Below, piece after piece: positions 42,009 to 52,078 of a stretch of 64,000 bases of DNA. The stretch covers positions 1 through 64,000 of the forward strand of contig JBPCMN010000034.1 of the NCBI GenBank assembly GCA_051002235.1, read 5' to 3'. Position 1 is the stretch's first letter; each line of letters opens with the position of its first letter. Position numbers and translations under genes: made by a program. Below the pieces are notes generated by a model. The model worked only from the letters and a program-made list of their open reading frames with translations. It had not been told where the DNA came from and did not search any database. The DNA is from JBPCMN01 sp013695115. Its GTDB lineage: Bacteria > Actinomycetota > Acidimicrobiia > IMCC26256 > JACDBD01.

Positions 42009-42944
42009 TCAGACGTCCTCGTACTGGAGGCTGCTGAGCCCGTCGACGGTGGCGTCACCCAGCAGCGCCTGGCGGGCGCCGGGCAGCGCGGCCAGGAACA
42101 GGTTCCAGAAGTCGATCGTCACCGCGGTGACCATCTCGTCGGCGGGGTCGTCGTCGTCCTCGAACGGGGGGGAGTGGCCGCCGCCGAGGACCGTGACGAA
42201 GAACTTCGGCGCAGCCGCATCGGCATAAGCCTCGACACTCCCGGCGTAGGGCAGCGACGGGTCGGCATCGCCGTGAAACAGGAGGAGCGGCACGCCGGCC
42301 AGCTCATACTCGCCGTCGTAGGGGAACCGTGCGCCGGCCATGGTGATGGCGGCGTCGATACGCGGATCGCGGCAACAGGTGTTGTAGGTGACCGCGAACG
42401 TCGTCACCCCACCGACCGACAGGCCGGCCACGCCGATGCGGTCACCGTCGAGGCGGCCGCGTAGCGGATCGTCCTTGCCCTCGCTGAGTTCGAGCATCTC
42501 GTCGATGACGAAGCTGACGTCGGCGGGCTGGTTCGTGTAGTCGGCGACGACGGTCCTACCAGGGCCAAGCTCATCGTTGGTGAGCGGGAACGTGGGCGCG
42601 GCGACGACGTAGCCCGCCCGCGCCCACGCCTCGGTTAGCTCGGTGAACTTGCGGGGGTGCCCGTCGAAGCCGTGGGCGAGAACGATCAGGGGATAGGGCC
42701 CACCGGTCTGGGGGAAGCGAATGGTGGTGACCAGCGTGCGGCCGGGTGTGCCGACCGGCGGGTCGGTAGGCCGGCTCGGGTCGACGAAGGTCTCGGTGCG
42801 GACGACGACGTCGCCGACGGTCGCTGGCTTCCTGTCGTTTCGAACCCGCCCCGCGTGGCTGCTGCTCCCACCGCTGTCCCCGCCGCCGCACGCCGCCGCC
42901 GTGACCAGCGCCGCGAGAACCACCCCGGCCCCGAATCCTCGCAT
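42009..42944 (-). CDS. Lipoprotein alpha/beta hydrolase, copy B
   Basis: A 311-residue paralogue of the gene at 38446. Its signal peptide is GVVLAALVTAAAC with C19 as the lipidation site. It shares LIVLAHGFDGHPRKFTELT, the elbow GVAGLSVGGVTTFAV, NTCCRDPRIDAAITMAG and DDDDPADEMVTAVTIDFWN. ATG 42944 lies six bases after CAGACT, the same hexamer and spacing as the alternative start of copy A. Both resemble PAF-acetylhydrolase/dienelactone-type esterases acting outside the cell. The substrate is unknown. Confidence 0.8.
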   Translation of the reverse strand: MRGFGAGVVLAALVTAAACGGGDSGGSSSHAGRVRNDRKPATVGDVVVRTETFVDPSRPTDPPVGTPGRTLVTTIRFPQTGGPYPLIVLAHGFDGHPRKFTELTEAWARAGYVVAAPTFPLTNDELGPGRTVVADYTNQPADVSFVIDEMLELSEGKDDPLRGRLDGDRIGVAGLSVGGVTTFAVTYNTCCRDPRIDAAITMAGARFPYDGEYELAGVPLLLFHGDADPSLPYAGSVEAYADAAAPKFFVTVLGGGHSPPFEDDDDPADEMVTAVTIDFWNLFLAALPGARQALLGDATVDGLSSLQYEDV

Positions 42945-42962
42945 CGGGTGAGTCTGGCCCGT

Positions 42963-43640
42963 CTAGGCCGCGACGACGAAGTTGAAGGTGGCGGCCTTGC
43001 GTCGGCGACGTTGCGCACGTTCATAACCAGCTCGGCATGGAAGAGGTCGTCGCGCTCGTTCTCGGCCTCGCCCGGGAAGTAGAGCTGGGTGGTGAGCACG
43101 GGACCGCCCTCGGCCTGCACCTTCACGTGGATGTGCCGGGTCCGGCCGGGATACACCGCCGGCACGATCGTCTCGAGCCGGTACGCCCCGGTGGCGTCGG
43201 CGAACAGGTGGCCGCGCAGCCGGTACCCCTCGTTGTCGTAGTCACCGTTGTCGTCGGTGTGCCAGAAGTCCAACAGGGCGCCCGCGGCCGGCCGGCACGC
43301 GGTCGTCAGGACTATTCCCGCGACGACGATCTTGGTTCCGCCGTCGACGTCGGCGAGGAAGCTGGACTCTCGGGCGAGTCGGGGGTGAAGAACGGGCCCT
43401 CGGTCTGGTTCGGGGTCGGCTCGTCGCCGTCGGTGCACGCGGGTGTGGGTGCCAACGTGGTCGCAGTCGCGGCCTCGGTCGATCCCGAGTCGTCGACGTC
43501 GACCCCGCGGCGCGGTCGCTGCCCCCGCCGCCGCTGCACGCGGCCACTACGACGGGCACGGATGCGAGCCCACCGAAGAGGAGCGCCCGGCGCGAGAGCA
43601 CTGCGGCCTCGAGGTGCTCCGGTGGTTGTGGCGCCTTCAT
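42963..43640 (-). pseudogene. Frameshifted Tat-type lipoprotein intradiol dioxygenase
   Basis: ATG 43640 (GGAGG six bases upstream) opens a twin-arginine/lipoprotein signal, SRRALLFGG then VPVVVAACSG. The intradiol ring-cleavage domain follows in other frames: EGPFFTPDSPE, LLDFWHTDDNGDYDNEGY and YPGRTRHIHVKV with the Tyr/His iron ligands. Three shifts are needed, near 43500, 43370 and 42990, each equal to one lost base beside a G-run, restoring a C-terminus ATFNFVVAA at 42963. All three losses have the same sign. Sequencing error is at least as likely as decay. Confidence 0.7.
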
Positions 43641-43820
43641 GCTCGTCCTCCGTTGGTCCGGGTCCCGACGAGAGCATTCCACCGTCGCCGCCATGGAAGA
43701 GCCCGGGGATCGGCTCCGAGTCTCCCCCGACTGCGACCGACCCCCGATTCCGGCCGACCCGACGACCGGTGCGACGATGAGCGGAACGATAAGCGGGGGG
43801 ACCTACCAAGGGAGGACCCC

Positions 43821-44510
43821 GTGATCGCATCCGTGCACGTCGCCGATGTCGGTGCTCGGCGGGCGCCGGAGGTGCTGTTCAAGGCTCCGAAGCCGAAGGC
43901 GGTCGCGGGTCTGCGGCACGCCAACGCGGGGCTCACCGCGCCGCTGAGCCGGAGGGTGCTCCCGTCCCCGAGCTTCGGCCGGGTGGGCCTGGTCGCGTTC
44001 TGGGACGACGGCGAGGCTCTCGATCGGTTCCTCGCCGACCATCCGGTCGCGGAAAGACTCGCGGGAGGATGGCACGTCCGGCTCGAGCCTCTGCGCGCCT
44101 TCGGGTCCTGGCCCGGGCTCTCTGACGGCATTCCGACCGCGCGGGTCGTCGACCACGACGGACCGGCCGCCGTCCTCACCCTCGGCCGCCTGCGGCTCAC
44201 CCAGGCGGTGCGCTTCTTCCGCACCAGCGCCAAGGCCGAGGGGGAAGTCGTCGACGCTCCCGGGTTGACGTGGGCGACCGGCCTGGCCCGTCCTCCGTTC
44301 GTCTCCACCTGTTCCCTGTGGGAGTCGTCAGACGCGCTGTCGGCGTACGCCTACGAACACCGCGACCAGGCGCACCCCGCCGCGATCGCCGCCGACCGGG
44401 CCGAGCCGTTCCACCGTCAGTCGGCGTTCATCCGGTTCCGGCCGTACCAGTCCGAAGGACATCTGGACGGGAAGAACCCGCTGGCCGGGACCTGGCTCTC
44501 CGCAACCTGA
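43821..44510 (+). CDS. Spheroidene-monooxygenase-like protein
   Basis: A 229-residue protein resembling the CrtA/spheroidene monooxygenase family, a dimeric alpha/beta-barrel fold. Family-like segments are FGRVGLVAFWDDGEALDRFL, GGWHVRLEPLRAFGSWPG, LTLGRLRLTQAVRFFRTS, LTWATGLARPPFVSTCSLW and HRQSAFIRFRPY. The heme or carotenoid substrate is not established for such actinobacterial members. GTG 43821 follows GGAGG by five bases. No carotenoid synthesis genes are in the window. Confidence 0.75.
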   Translation: MIASVHVADVGARRAPEVLFKAPKPKAVAGLRHANAGLTAPLSRRVLPSPSFGRVGLVAFWDDGEALDRFLADHPVAERLAGGWHVRLEPLRAFGSWPGLSDGIPTARVVDHDGPAAVLTLGRLRLTQAVRFFRTSAKAEGEVVDAPGLTWATGLARPPFVSTCSLWESSDALSAYAYEHRDQAHPAAIAADRAEPFHRQSAFIRFRPYQSEGHLDGKNPLAGTWLSAT

Positions 44511-44522
44511 CTGAGGGTCTTG

Positions 44523-44921
44523 GTGCGTCGGGGACTCCAGGTGGTCGTGACGGTCCTGGGGATCGTCGCGGTCGCGGCCGGCGCTCACACCGTGCTGATC
44601 GGTGGCGACTCGGTGCTGAACCACGGCGACGTGTCGGCCGGCGTCGACAGCGAGCTGCGCTTCTACGCCGCCTGGTACGTCGTCGCCGGGGCGCTCCTCC
44701 TCAGAGCGGTGCGCCGAATCGAGTCCGAGGCCCTCATCGTGCGCGCGGTCGGCGCCGCCTTCTTCATCGCCGGAAGTGCACGGCTGCTCTCGCTCGTCAC
44801 CGTGGGCACGCCCCACGCCTTCGCCCTCGTCCTCATGGTCCTCGAGTTCGTCATCCCCGTCGTGATCGTGCCGTGGCAGGCCGCGGTCGCCCGATCGGCA
44901 AGCGCACACGAGCAGCGCTGA
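44523..44921 (+). CDS. DUF4345-like membrane protein
   Basis: A 132-residue protein with four helices: VVVTVLGIVAVAAGAHTVLI, FYAAWYVVAGALLLRAV, VRAVGAAFFIAGSARLLSLV and FALVLMVLEFVIPVVIVPW. The pattern RFYAAWYVVAGALL is typical of DUF4345, an uncharacterised family. GTG 44523 has GAGGG upstream and follows the CrtA-like gene by 12 bases, so they are likely co-transcribed. Confidence 0.75.
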   Translation: MRRGLQVVVTVLGIVAVAAGAHTVLIGGDSVLNHGDVSAGVDSELRFYAAWYVVAGALLLRAVRRIESEALIVRAVGAAFFIAGSARLLSLVTVGTPHAFALVLMVLEFVIPVVIVPWQAAVARSASAHEQR

Positions 44922-44936
44922 TAGACGAGCCTCGAG

Positions 44937-45266
44937 TCAGCTGGCGACGGGATCGGCGAGCAACCGGCCGAGCTCGGCCGTCATCTTGCCCAGCCGCCCG
45001 GTCATCGATGTCGATTCCAGCTCGAAGTGCTCACCGGTCGAGCGCACGTCGATCACGAGCGGGCTCGACACGATCCGCTTCTTGAACGTGACGTCGAGGT
45101 CGTCGCGCTTCCACACCGCGACCGGGGCGCCGATGTCGAGCGACCGGCCGCTCGTCCGATATTCGAAGACATAGGCCTGAGTCGGCCCGACGGCCAGGAT
45201 CACCATGGGCGGCAGCCCGCCGGCCTTCTCGGCGACCTTCTGCTGGGCGCGCCGGTTGCCGAACAT
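44937..45266 (-). CDS. Hypothetical protein
   Basis: A 109-residue protein starting MFGNRRAQQKVAEKAGGLPP. A beta-rich core (MVILAVGPTQAYVFEYR, then PVAVWKRDDLDVTFKKRIVS) resembles small actinobacterial PH-like proteins, but I cannot name a family. Its upstream flank is the truncated end of a fur remnant, so its own promoter may have been lost in the same rearrangement. Confidence 0.6.
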   Translation of the reverse strand: MFGNRRAQQKVAEKAGGLPPMVILAVGPTQAYVFEYRTSGRSLDIGAPVAVWKRDDLDVTFKKRIVSSPLVIDVRSTGEHFELESTSMTGRLGKMTAELGRLLADPVAS

Positions 45267-45300
45267 GCTCCAGCCACCGAGCGCCGCGCCCCGACCGATC

Positions 45301-45555
45301 GCGCTGCACGACCTGGAGGCGATGGGCGAGATCCGTCTCGCGCAGGTGGGCAACGGGCCCCTCCGGGTGGATTCGAAGCCCGAGCGCCACTCCCACCTCC
45401 ACTGCACCAAATGCGGGCGGGTGCATGACGTCGACGTCGCCCTGAACGGGCTCGTCCTCCCGGTCGAGCAGAGGCGCGGCTTCGCCGTCGAGGACGCTGA
45501 GGTGATCTTCACCGGACGCTGCCCGATGTGCGCCGGCGACCCGCAGGGTGAGTAG
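45301..45555 (+). pseudogene. C-terminal remnant of a Fur-family regulator
   Basis: The frame encodes only the second half of a Fur protein: ALHDLEAMGEIRLAQVG, HSHLHCTKCGRVHDVDVALN with the first zinc CxxC, and AEVIFTGRCPMCAGD with the second. The N-terminal winged-helix DNA-binding domain is missing, and upstream sequence belongs to the divergent hypothetical gene. Without that domain it cannot act as a regulator. A complete Fur gene lies 190 bp downstream. Confidence 0.7.
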
Positions 45556-45710
45556 CGGCTAAAGGCCGGGCGACCTTCGCCCCGCTGTCACGTCCCCCGG
45601 TCGAGCATCTCGCGGCGACGGGACGAATGGCCCAACCCATCGGAACGGCGACGACGTGCCCGATGCGCTCCTCGACCGGATCTAGTCGGGAACTGGTAAT
45701 CAGCCAGATC

Positions 45711-45739
45711 TGGACACACTCCAGCATGGGGCTTAGGCT
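45711..45739 (+). promoter_or_regulatory. furA promoter
   Basis: TGGACA (45711-45716), a 17-base spacer and TAGGCT (45734-45739), which ends six bases before GTG 45746. A CTGG-TAATCAG-CCAG repeat at 45693-45707 lies just upstream and may be an operator. The rest of the 190-bp gap holds nothing I recognise. Confidence 0.6.
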
Positions 45740-45741
45740 CC

Positions 45742-45789
45742 GAGCGTGCCCACGGAGACATCTCTGAGCGTGTCCACGGAGACATCCCG
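45742..45789. repeat. 24-bp tandem duplication at the furA start
   Basis: GAGCGTGCCCACGGAGACAT at 45742 is repeated with one mismatch at 45766. The second copy has its own GTG (45770), so furA has two in-frame starts eight codons apart. Confidence 0.7.
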
Positions 45790-46334
45790 CGGCAACGATG
45801 CACTTCTCCGCCGGCACGGTATGCAGGTCACGGCCCAGCGTCTGGCGGTTCTGCGGGCGGTATCCGACGGACCGCACAGCACAGCGGACGACATCTACAC
45901 GGTCGTACGGGCCGAGATCGGTGCCATTTCACGTCAGGCGGTGTACGACGCCCTTGCGGCCCTCACCGACAAGGGCCTCCTCCGGCGCATCCAGCCCGCC
46001 GGGTCGCCGGCTCGCTTCGAGAACCGGGTCGGTGACAACCATCACCACCTTATCTGCCGAACCTGCAACCGGATGGTCGACGTCGACTGTGCGGTCGGCG
46101 ACACCCCGTGCCTGACGGCCGCCGACGACGCGGGCTACGAGATCGACGAAGCCGAGGTCATCTACTGGGGCCAATGTCCCGACTGTGTCCCGGTGGCTTC
46201 GGTCTCGTCCGACGGCGGAAAGGGGACACGCACCGTGCGACACCAGCTGAGCAGCACAGCCAAGGATCCCGAGCAACCAACGTCGAGAGCAACCGGCCAT
46301 CAGAAGGAAACAGCGAAACAGGAGGAGGACCGAC

Positions 46335-46342
<8 letters not shown>
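45746..46342 (+). CDS. furA: Fur-family regulator of katG
   Basis: A 198-residue metalloregulator. The N-terminal winged helix is HGMQVTAQRLAVLRAV, then STADDIYTVVRAEIGAISRQ and AVYDALAALTDKGLLRRI. The C-terminal metal domain is NHHHLICRTCNRMVDVDC and AEVIYWGQCPDC with two CxxC zinc sites. About 45 extra C-terminal residues are polar and unlike the usual end. In other actinobacteria FurA represses itself and katG and is inactivated by peroxide. The last eight bases overlap the katG start. Confidence 0.88.
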
Positions 46343-48548
<2,206 letters not shown>

Positions 48549-48562
48549 TCGACGTCCCCGGT

Positions 48563-48594
48563 TTGGTGACCGGTTCACGTCGACCGGTCACCAA
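48563..48594 (+). terminator. katG terminator hairpin
   Basis: TTGGTGACCGGT, eight-base loop, ACCGGTCACCAA: a perfect 12-bp stem 14 bases after the katG stop, with no T-tract. Confidence 0.75.
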
Positions 48595-48608
48595 GACCAC
48601 GAGTGGAA

Positions 48609-48644
48609 GCACCACGCGAGCCGCTCAGCCGACTCGCATGGTGC
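48609..48644 (-). terminator. Candidate terminator of tRNA-Arg
   Basis: GCACCA-C-GCGAG, 12-base loop, CTCGC-A-TGGTGC. It has one internal mismatch and lies about 60 bases past the 3' end of the leftward-transcribed tRNA. Confidence 0.45.
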
Positions 48645-48702
48645 CTCACCGGCGATGTCGCCGAACGGGCCCCCGAGGCTTGCTACCACCGAGAACCGTC
48701 TG

Positions 48703-48775
48703 CGCGCTCGGAGGGACTCGAACCCCCAACCTTCTGATCCGTAGTCAGATGCTCTATCCATTGAGCTACGAGCGC
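48703..48775 (-). tRNA. tRNA-Arg(ACG)
   Basis: A 73-base cloverleaf on the minus strand: acceptor GCGCTCG/CGAGCGC, D-stem GCTC/GAGC, anticodon stem TCTGA/TCAGA with loop CTACGGA (anticodon ACG), and T-arm GGGGG-TTCGAGT-CCCTC. CCA is not encoded. The A34 is normally converted to inosine to read CGU, CGC and CGA. Confidence 0.95.
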
Positions 48776-48819
48776 TCGAGCGGCCAGTGTACGCGGGCGC
48801 CTCTCGAATGCCCTCGGAC

Positions 48820-49230
48820 TCAGTTCGAGTGCGGCGGAGGCGGAGATGGCACGAGCGAGAGGTGACGGCGGCGCACAACCGGCGCCGACGGGAACCCGTC
48901 GACGGCGGCGCCCGCGGCCACGCGGGCCCGCAGGAGGGCGCGCCAGACGCCGATCTCGTTGAAGCGACCGGGACGGCTCCCGGTGCGGTACCGGACGAAC
49001 TCGTAGGTGCGGCCCCGCCCGTCGGCCAGCATCTCCCGCCCACTGCGGCGGTGCTCGTAGATCCACACCGTCGGGCGGCGGCCGCGGTCGACCCGGCCTC
49101 GGAACACGAACTCCTCGGGCTCCACCGGCGAGGGGACGCGCTCGGCCTGCGCTCGCCGCTTGACCGCGAGCAGCGGCCGCCACCAGTCGAGCCGCTCGGG
49201 CTCGTCGGGCGCGGGCTGCCACAACTGCAT
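48820..49230 (-). CDS. Conserved-looking hypothetical protein
   Basis: A 136-residue protein beginning MQLWQPAPDEPERLDWWRPL. A basic, aromatic-rich core (EFVFRGRVDRGRRPTVWIYE then HRRSGREMLADGRGRTYEFV) suggests a beta-sheet nucleic-acid- or lipid-facing surface; the C-terminus is proline-rich. I do not recognise the family. ATG 49230 sits six bases after TACGCT, which supports this start over the long upstream antisense frame. Confidence 0.6.
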   Translation of the reverse strand: MQLWQPAPDEPERLDWWRPLLAVKRRAQAERVPSPVEPEEFVFRGRVDRGRRPTVWIYEHRRSGREMLADGRGRTYEFVRYRTGSRPGRFNEIGVWRALLRARVAAGAAVDGFPSAPVVRRRHLSLVPSPPPPHSN

Positions 49231-49236
49231 GCATTC

Positions 49237-49242
49237 AGCGTA
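49237..49242 (-). promoter_or_regulatory. Leaderless-type -10
   Basis: TACGCT, six bases before ATG 49230. Confidence 0.55.
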
Positions 49243-49281
49243 CGGAGGGGGTGTGACAGTTACGCGGACTAGAAACCCCGG

Positions 49282-50130
49282 ATGGCCGTGTTCCTCGGGC
49301 TCGCCGTCGCCGCGACCTATGGCGCCGGGGACTTCTTCGGCGGGCTGGCCACCAAGCGGACCACCACGTGGGCGGTGGTCGTGGTCGTGCAGGTGGTCGG
49401 GCTGGTGGCGCTGCTCGGGCTCGTTCCGCTCGACGGGGCCCCGTTCCCCGCGAGCCGCGACCTCTGGTTGGGTGCGGTGGCGAGCCTCGCCGGCACGGCC
49501 GGGGTCGGCTTCCTCTATCTGGGCCTGGCCCGAGGGCCGATGGGCGTCGTGGCCCCGATCACCGCGGTCGGCGCGGCTTTGCTGCCGGTGACATGGGGCC
49601 TGCTGCAGGGCGAGCGGCCATCGGCCGTCGCCCTGGCGGGGGTGGTGCTCGCGCTGGTGGCAGTCGTGTTCATCGCCCGGCATCCGCCCGGACACGGGCC
49701 GGACGAGCCCGATGCCGCCGCGACCTCCACGCTGGTCACGGCGGTCGCCAGCGGCGCCTGCTTCGGCACGTTCTTCATCGTGATCAGCCACACCGACGAC
49801 GGTTCTGGCTTCTGGCCGCTGCTGAGCGGGCGGGCCGCGTCCATTCCGTTGCTGGTCATCGTGTTGGCCTTGGCGCGCCAGCCGCTCGTCCCCGCGCGCG
49901 CGAGCCTCGGATCCGCCGCGCTGGCCGGCTTCCTCGACGTGGCCGCGAACTCGCTGCTCATCCTGGCGGTGCGCGAGGGCCTGCTCGCGCTCGTGTCGCC
50001 GGTGGCGTCGCTGTACCCGGCGACGACCGTGCTCCTGGCCCGGGTCGTCCTCGACGAGCGGCTTCACCGGCTCCAGATCGGCGGTCTGGTGGCCGCGCTC
50101 GTCGGCGTCCTGCTCATCGCCGGGGGCTGA
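49282..50130 (+). CDS. EamA/DMT-family transporter
   Basis: A 282-residue membrane protein with ten helices in two EamA repeats. First-half segments are GLAVAATYGAGDFFGGLATK and FLYLGLARGPMGVVAPITAV; second-half segments are GACFGTFFIVISHT and REGLLALVSPVASLYPATTV then LLARVVLDERLHRLQ. It probably exports small metabolites. A TAGAAA, nearly the leaderless hexamer, is six bases before the ATG. It is followed by azlCD with two bases between. Confidence 0.85.
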   Translation: MAVFLGLAVAATYGAGDFFGGLATKRTTTWAVVVVVQVVGLVALLGLVPLDGAPFPASRDLWLGAVASLAGTAGVGFLYLGLARGPMGVVAPITAVGAALLPVTWGLLQGERPSAVALAGVVLALVAVVFIARHPPGHGPDEPDAAATSTLVTAVASGACFGTFFIVISHTDDGSGFWPLLSGRAASIPLLVIVLALARQPLVPARASLGSAALAGFLDVAANSLLILAVREGLLALVSPVASLYPATTVLLARVVLDERLHRLQIGGLVAALVGVLLIAGG

Positions 50131-50132
50131 AG

Positions 50133-50816
50133 GTGGCCAAGCGTCCCTCGATCCTGCGCTCCTCGCTCGCGCTCGGCGCCGCCGTCGGCGTGTTCGGCAT
50201 GTCGTTCGGCGTGCTCGCCGCCAGCGCGGACGTTCCCGTCCCGATGGCGTGCGCCATGTCGCTGTTCGTGTTCACGGGCGCCACCCAGTTCGCCGCCGTC
50301 AGCGTGGTCGCATCGGGCGGATCGCCCCTGTCGGCCGTCGTCAGCGGCCTGCTGCTCGGGCTGCGCCACACCGGCTACGGCCTCGCGCTCGACCGCACCC
50401 TCCCCCGGTCGCCCCGGCGTCGGTTGCTTGCGGCGCAGTTCCTCCTCGACGAGTCCGCCGCGATGGCGCTCGCCCAGGCCGACCCGGAGGACGGCCGCCG
50501 GGCGTTCTGGACCGCCGGCCTCGCGGTGTTCGGGTTCTGGAACGCGGGCACGCTCGTCGGCGCACTGTTCGGCTCGGTGCTCGGCGATCCCGCCACGCTC
50601 GGGCTCGACGCGGTGTTCCCGGCCGCGTTCCTCGCGCTGCTCGTCCCGCTGGTGAGGACGGGCGACGGCCGGCTCGCGGCCGCGACCGGCGCGCTGATCG
50701 GGATGATCCTCGTCCCGTTGCTCGCCGCCGGCCTGCCGATCGTGCTCGCCGCCGCGGGCGCGATCCCGGCGGCAGTCGTACGCCGGCGCGCCCGCCGTCG
50801 CCACCACGACCCGTGA
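50133..50816 (+). CDS. azlC: AzlC-family branched-chain amino-acid exporter, large subunit
   Basis: A 227-residue membrane protein. Family-typical segments are SLALGAAVGVFGMSFGVLAA, MSLFVFTGATQFAAVSVVAS, LLLGLRHTGYGLALDR and AAQFLLDESAAMALAQ. With AzlD it forms a branched-chain amino-acid (or analogue) efflux system. GTG 50133 follows GAAGG. Its stop overlaps the azlD start by GTGA. Confidence 0.88.
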   Translation: MAKRPSILRSSLALGAAVGVFGMSFGVLAASADVPVPMACAMSLFVFTGATQFAAVSVVASGGSPLSAVVSGLLLGLRHTGYGLALDRTLPRSPRRRLLAAQFLLDESAAMALAQADPEDGRRAFWTAGLAVFGFWNAGTLVGALFGSVLGDPATLGLDAVFPAAFLALLVPLVRTGDGRLAAATGALIGMILVPLLAAGLPIVLAAAGAIPAAVVRRRARRRHHDP

Positions 50817-51115
50817 CCTGGCCCGCGGTCCTCGCACTCGCGGTGGGGTCGTACGCACTGAGGGCTATAGGCCTGGTCGCGCTGCGGGGCCGGCGCGTGC
50901 CCGCGTTCGTCGAGGACGTCCTGACGCTGCTGCCGGCCGCGCTGTTCGGTGCGCTCATCGTCGTCTCGACGGTGGGCGGCGACCGGGCCCTCGTACTCGA
51001 CGCCCGGGTGGCGGGCCTGGCCGCGGCGGGTGTCGCGGTGTGGCGTCGCGCCGGGTTCGTCGTCGTGGTGATCGCGGCGGCGGGCGCCACCGCGGCGGTA
51101 CGCGCGGTCTCGTAG
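50813..51115 (+). CDS. azlD: AzlD-family exporter, small subunit
   Basis: A 100-residue membrane protein with four helices. VGSYALRAIGLVALRGRRVP then FVEDVLTLLPAALFGALI matches AzlD. It is translationally coupled to azlC through a four-base overlap and is expected to form the complex with it. Confidence 0.87.
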   Translation: MTWPAVLALAVGSYALRAIGLVALRGRRVPAFVEDVLTLLPAALFGALIVVSTVGGDRALVLDARVAGLAAAGVAVWRRAGFVVVVIAAAGATAAVRAVS

Positions 51116-51117
51116 AC

Positions 51118-51615
51118 CTAGAGGACGACCTCGACCGTGGCGTGCGGAGCCAGGTCGACGTGGGTGTTGTCCTCGGCGTAACGGCGGCCCTGGAGGTTGA
51201 ACATGCGCACCGTGCCCGGAGCGGTCGGGAACGGTCCCCAATGCCAGGTGCCGCGGGCCAGCACGAAGCAGTCGAGCGGCCGGAGGCGGAACGCCCGGAT
51301 CGTCTCGATGTGGGCCGGGTCGGTGAAGTCGACGCCCGCGGGCGCAACCGCCACGACCGACTCGCGGTCGAGGGGCATCAGCGTCTGGGTGTGGGTGTCG
51401 TGGCGATACATCCGCTCGCAGCGCGCCCCGTGCTTCGTGTGCTCGACCTCGTCGTAGCCGTGACTGATGAAGTTCACGTGGGGATCGGACCACTCGAACT
51501 CGACGCGCACCGGGTCGTCGGGCTCGGTGTCGTCGACGGGCAGCGCGCCGAACGGCATCCACGCAACGGCCGTGAGTGGCTCGGCGCGCACCCTGACCAG
51601 CCGCGGCTCTCCCAT
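51118..51615 (-). CDS. Ureidoglycolate lyase-like protein
   Basis: A 165-residue protein of the ureidoglycolate lyase (AllA) fold, a cupin-like enzyme that splits ureidoglycolate into glyoxylate and urea. Segments are RCERMYRHDTHTQTLMPLDR with family-conserved histidines, VVAVAPAGVDFTDPAHIETI, and VLARGTWHWGPFP with the catalytic WH. ATG 51615 was chosen by family length. It is divergent from a cupin and a 2-hydroxyacid dehydrogenase, which fits glyoxylate handling. Confidence 0.75.
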   Translation of the reverse strand: MGEPRLVRVRAEPLTAVAWMPFGALPVDDTEPDDPVRVEFEWSDPHVNFISHGYDEVEHTKHGARCERMYRHDTHTQTLMPLDRESVVAVAPAGVDFTDPAHIETIRAFRLRPLDCFVLARGTWHWGPFPTAPGTVRMFNLQGRRYAEDNTHVDLAPHATVEVVL

Positions 51616-51686
51616 GACACGCAACCCCTGATCTACGCTGACGGCGGCGTCAGTGTATGGGCCTCGGTGTAAGGGGGAAGGCGCCA

Positions 51687-52070
51687 ATGGACGTTCGCAG
51701 CATCGAAGAGGTCGAACCGGTCGTCGAGCACAACGGCACGGTGCCGGTGTGGTGGCTTGTCAACCCGCGCGAGATGAAGGAGATCACCGACGGCGGCTTC
51801 CTCGAGCTGGTGAGCGAGTTCGAAGTGGCCGGGGGCGGCCTCGTCGACCCCCACCAGCACCCGACCCACGAGTTCTATTACGTCACGTCGGGCAAGGGGA
51901 TCATGATGATCGACGGCGAGGAGCGCGAGATCACCCAGGGCGACCTCGTGCACATACCTCCCGACACGGTGCACAGCCTCCGACCGGTGAGCGACCACGC
52001 TCCGATCCACTGCTTCTGCTTCGCGGTGGGCGTGAAGGATTCCGGCCCGGTCGACTACACGAGCCACTAG
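51687..52070 (+). CDS. Cupin domain protein
   Basis: A 127-residue single-domain cupin. Motif 1 is GGLVDPHQHPTHEFYYVTSG with the metal-binding histidines and glutamate, and motif 2 is GDLVHIPPDTVHSL. It starts at ATG 51687 behind GGGGGAAGG. It may be an isomerase, lyase or sensor in the same pathway as its neighbours. The metal and substrate are unknown. Confidence 0.8.
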   Translation: MDVRSIEEVEPVVEHNGTVPVWWLVNPREMKEITDGGFLELVSEFEVAGGGLVDPHQHPTHEFYYVTSGKGIMMIDGEEREITQGDLVHIPPDTVHSLRPVSDHAPIHCFCFAVGVKDSGPVDYTSH

Positions 52071-52078
52071 CCCGCTCG

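Noticed and set aside
50249..51562. Long ORFs on both strands across azlCD
   Set aside because: AzlC/AzlD motifs and the GTGA overlap identify the true frames; the others are shadows.
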